From Vulcanimicrobiota bacterium (GTDB taxonomy: Bacteria; Vulcanimicrobiota; Vulcanimicrobiia; Vulcanimicrobiales; Vulcanimicrobiaceae), in contig JASHTE010000285.1 in assembly GCA_030040695.1 (NCBI GenBank), positions 1 to 8,021 on the forward strand: a stretch of DNA of 8,021 nt. The letters are read 5' to 3'. This document shows positions 7,122 to 8,021 of the stretch, in pieces. Position 1 is the stretch's first letter, and each line of letters starts with the position of its first letter. A program made the position numbers and the translations under genes. The notes below the pieces were generated by a model. That model did no database searches. It saw nothing but the letters and a program-made list of their open reading frames with translations, and had not been told where the DNA came from.

Positions 7122-8021
7122 GTGAGGGGAATCGCGGGAACACTCATTCTTGCCGCTGCGTTCGCGCTCGCCTCGGAGAGCGCAGCGCACGTGCGCTTCG
7201 GGATGGGCGACTTCAAGGCGTTCTATTGTTCCGCGCGCGTCCTTGCGGTGCACGAAGATCCATACGATACGTCGCCGCTTGCGCGGTGCGAACGGGAACG
7301 CGAGCCCTGGCCCCTCCTGGAGCTCAACAAGGGCACAGTCCTCCCCGCACCGCTCCCCGGATATGTCATTGCCGCGTTCCTGCCCTTCGCACTGCTTCCG
7401 TTCACCGTCGCATCGATGTTGTGGCTTGCGTTGCTCGTCGCTGCTACGATCGCGGCGTGCGTCCTTCTTGCGCGCGGCGGGGTTGCCGACGCGTGGACGA
7501 TCGCGATCGGACTCTCTATTCTCGCGATCGAACAATCGCTTCCATTCGGTGAGCTTCCGCCGGTCGCGCTCTTCGGACTCGCGCTCGCAGTGTGGGGTGC
7601 GAAGCTGAATCGGCAGTGGGCGATAGCGTGTGGGATCGCGTGCACGTTCAGCGAGCCGCAGATCGGCGCGGCCGTCGCGCTCGCGGCGATGGGGCTCGGA
7701 CGGCGATATGCACTTGCGGCTCTCACGGCAGTCGTTGTGCTCGCCCTCGTTTCGATCGCGGCGCTCGGCGTGCACGGCAATCTCGAGTACGCGAGCGTCG
7801 TCCTGCCGGCACACGTCGCCTCGGAGTTGCCGAATGTCGTGCAGTTTAGCCTTTCGGCGGTACTCTACCAGCTTGGTGCCACGAGCGGCGTCGCATTGCT
7901 CTGCGGGCGCCTCTCGTGGTTGATCGCGCTCGCGCTCGCATTCTGGTTCGCGCGTTCCGCAGCTGCGCGCAGGCAGCCCGAGATCGCGCTTCTGGCGGCG
8001 CCGGCCTTCGCAGTCGTGGGC
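7122..8021 (+). CDS. GT87/DUF2029-like polytopic membrane protein (probable GT-C glycosyltransferase), 3' end outside window
   Basis: An uninterrupted frame of 300 codons runs to the window edge with no stop. It is in the same frame as the second pump but separated from it by TAG 7038-7040. Between that stop and 7122 there is no in-frame ATG, GTG or TTG, so GTG 7122 is the earliest conventional start; the next choices (GTG 7191, ATG 7203) would remove the first membrane span. The Shine-Dalgarno is weak (purine stretch 7104-7112). The product is mostly Ala/Leu/Val. TM1 is about 3-20, followed by an extracytoplasmic loop with MGDFKAFYCSARVL (Asp30) and EDPYD (46-49), then a hydrophobic span starting PGYVIAAFLPFALLPF and several more to 300. 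An Asp in the first loop followed by an aromatic cluster and a (D/N)PYD motif is the pattern of GT87/DUF2029 enzymes, which move mannose or similar sugars from polyprenyl-phosphate donors outside the inner membrane; that Asp is the expected catalytic base. SEPQIG (177-182) sits where relatives often have Lys-Pro-Gln/His. Cys36 and Cys56 lie in the same loop and could pair. Acceptor and sugar are unknown. The family call is by motif only. Confidence 0.68.
   Translation, partial: MRGIAGTLILAAAFALASESAAHVRFGMGDFKAFYCSARVLAVHEDPYDTSPLARCEREREPWPLLELNKGTVLPAPLPGYVIAAFLPFALLPFTVASMLWLALLVAATIAACVLLARGGVADAWTIAIGLSILAIEQSLPFGELPPVALFGLALAVWGAKLNRQWAIACGIACTFSEPQIGAAVALAAMGLGRRYALAALTAVVVLALVSIAALGVHGNLEYASVVLPAHVASELPNVVQFSLSAVLYQLGATSGVALLCGRLSWLIALALAFWFARSAAARRQPEIALLAAPAFAVVG

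Noticed and set aside
7079..7608. Two overlapping plus-strand frames (7079-7552 and 7150-7608)
   Set aside because: Both are Arg/Ser/Cys-rich and overlap the membrane-protein frame beginning at 7122, which has coherent hydrophobic spans and family motifs.
6561..7814. Long minus-strand frame of 417 codons spanning the end of the second pump and the GT87-like gene
   Set aside because: Its product is dominated by Arg, Glu, Asp and His with no recognisable domain, and it lies antisense to two well-supported genes. This is what the reverse strand of GC-rich coding DNA looks like.
1..8021. CRISPR array, tRNA/rRNA genes, insertion sequences or phage genes
   Set aside because: I saw no regularly spaced repeats, cloverleaf-like sequences, transposase motifs or terminal inverted repeats; nearly every base is accounted for by four coding sequences.

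Overview
The window is GC-rich DNA, with most codons ending in G or C, from a Gram-negative-type (diderm) bacterium. It carries parts of a tripartite RND efflux system, which only makes sense in a cell with two membranes. The species cannot be read directly. The codon style, the adaptor-pump-pump layout and a GT87-like protein with a Cys-bearing first loop remind me of uncultured Eremiobacterota/WPS-2-type genomes, but that is a weak impression and not a determination.

Layout, all on the + strand. (1) Positions 1-600 hold the C-terminal 199 residues of a periplasmic adaptor (HlyD/MFP family); its start lies outside the window. (2) Positions 620-3889 hold a complete RND transporter of the HAE-1/AcrB type (1089 aa). 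(3) Positions 3900-7040 hold a second complete RND transporter of the same type (1046 aa), clearly paralogous to the first. (4) Positions 7041-7121 are a short gap with a perfect 6-bp inverted repeat overlapping an 11-bp-spaced direct repeat. (5) From 7122 to the window edge runs an open reading frame with a GTG start. It encodes a multi-membrane-span protein resembling the GT87/DUF2029 glycosyltransferase-C family and is cut off by the window end after 300 codons.

The first three genes are separated by 19 and 10 bases and almost certainly form one operon. The pumps would sit in the inner membrane as proton-driven trimers, and the adaptor would link them to an outer-membrane channel. No such channel is encoded here. 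One adaptor followed by two different RND genes is the arrangement of MdtABC-type pumps, which work as heterotrimers, so a mixed pump is a reasonable hypothesis. Both paralogues keep the full proton-relay set (Asp-Asp in TM4, Lys in TM10, Arg/Thr around TM11). They differ mainly in a Ser/Thr/Gly/Pro-rich periplasmic insertion in the first pump and in the substrate-loop region. The GT87-like gene is probably functionally separate.

I see no tRNA, rRNA, CRISPR array, insertion sequence or phage gene. The content is mostly well-known families. The points worth a second look are the heteromeric-pump hypothesis, the low-complexity insertion, the GTG-started membrane gene and the small palindromic site before it.
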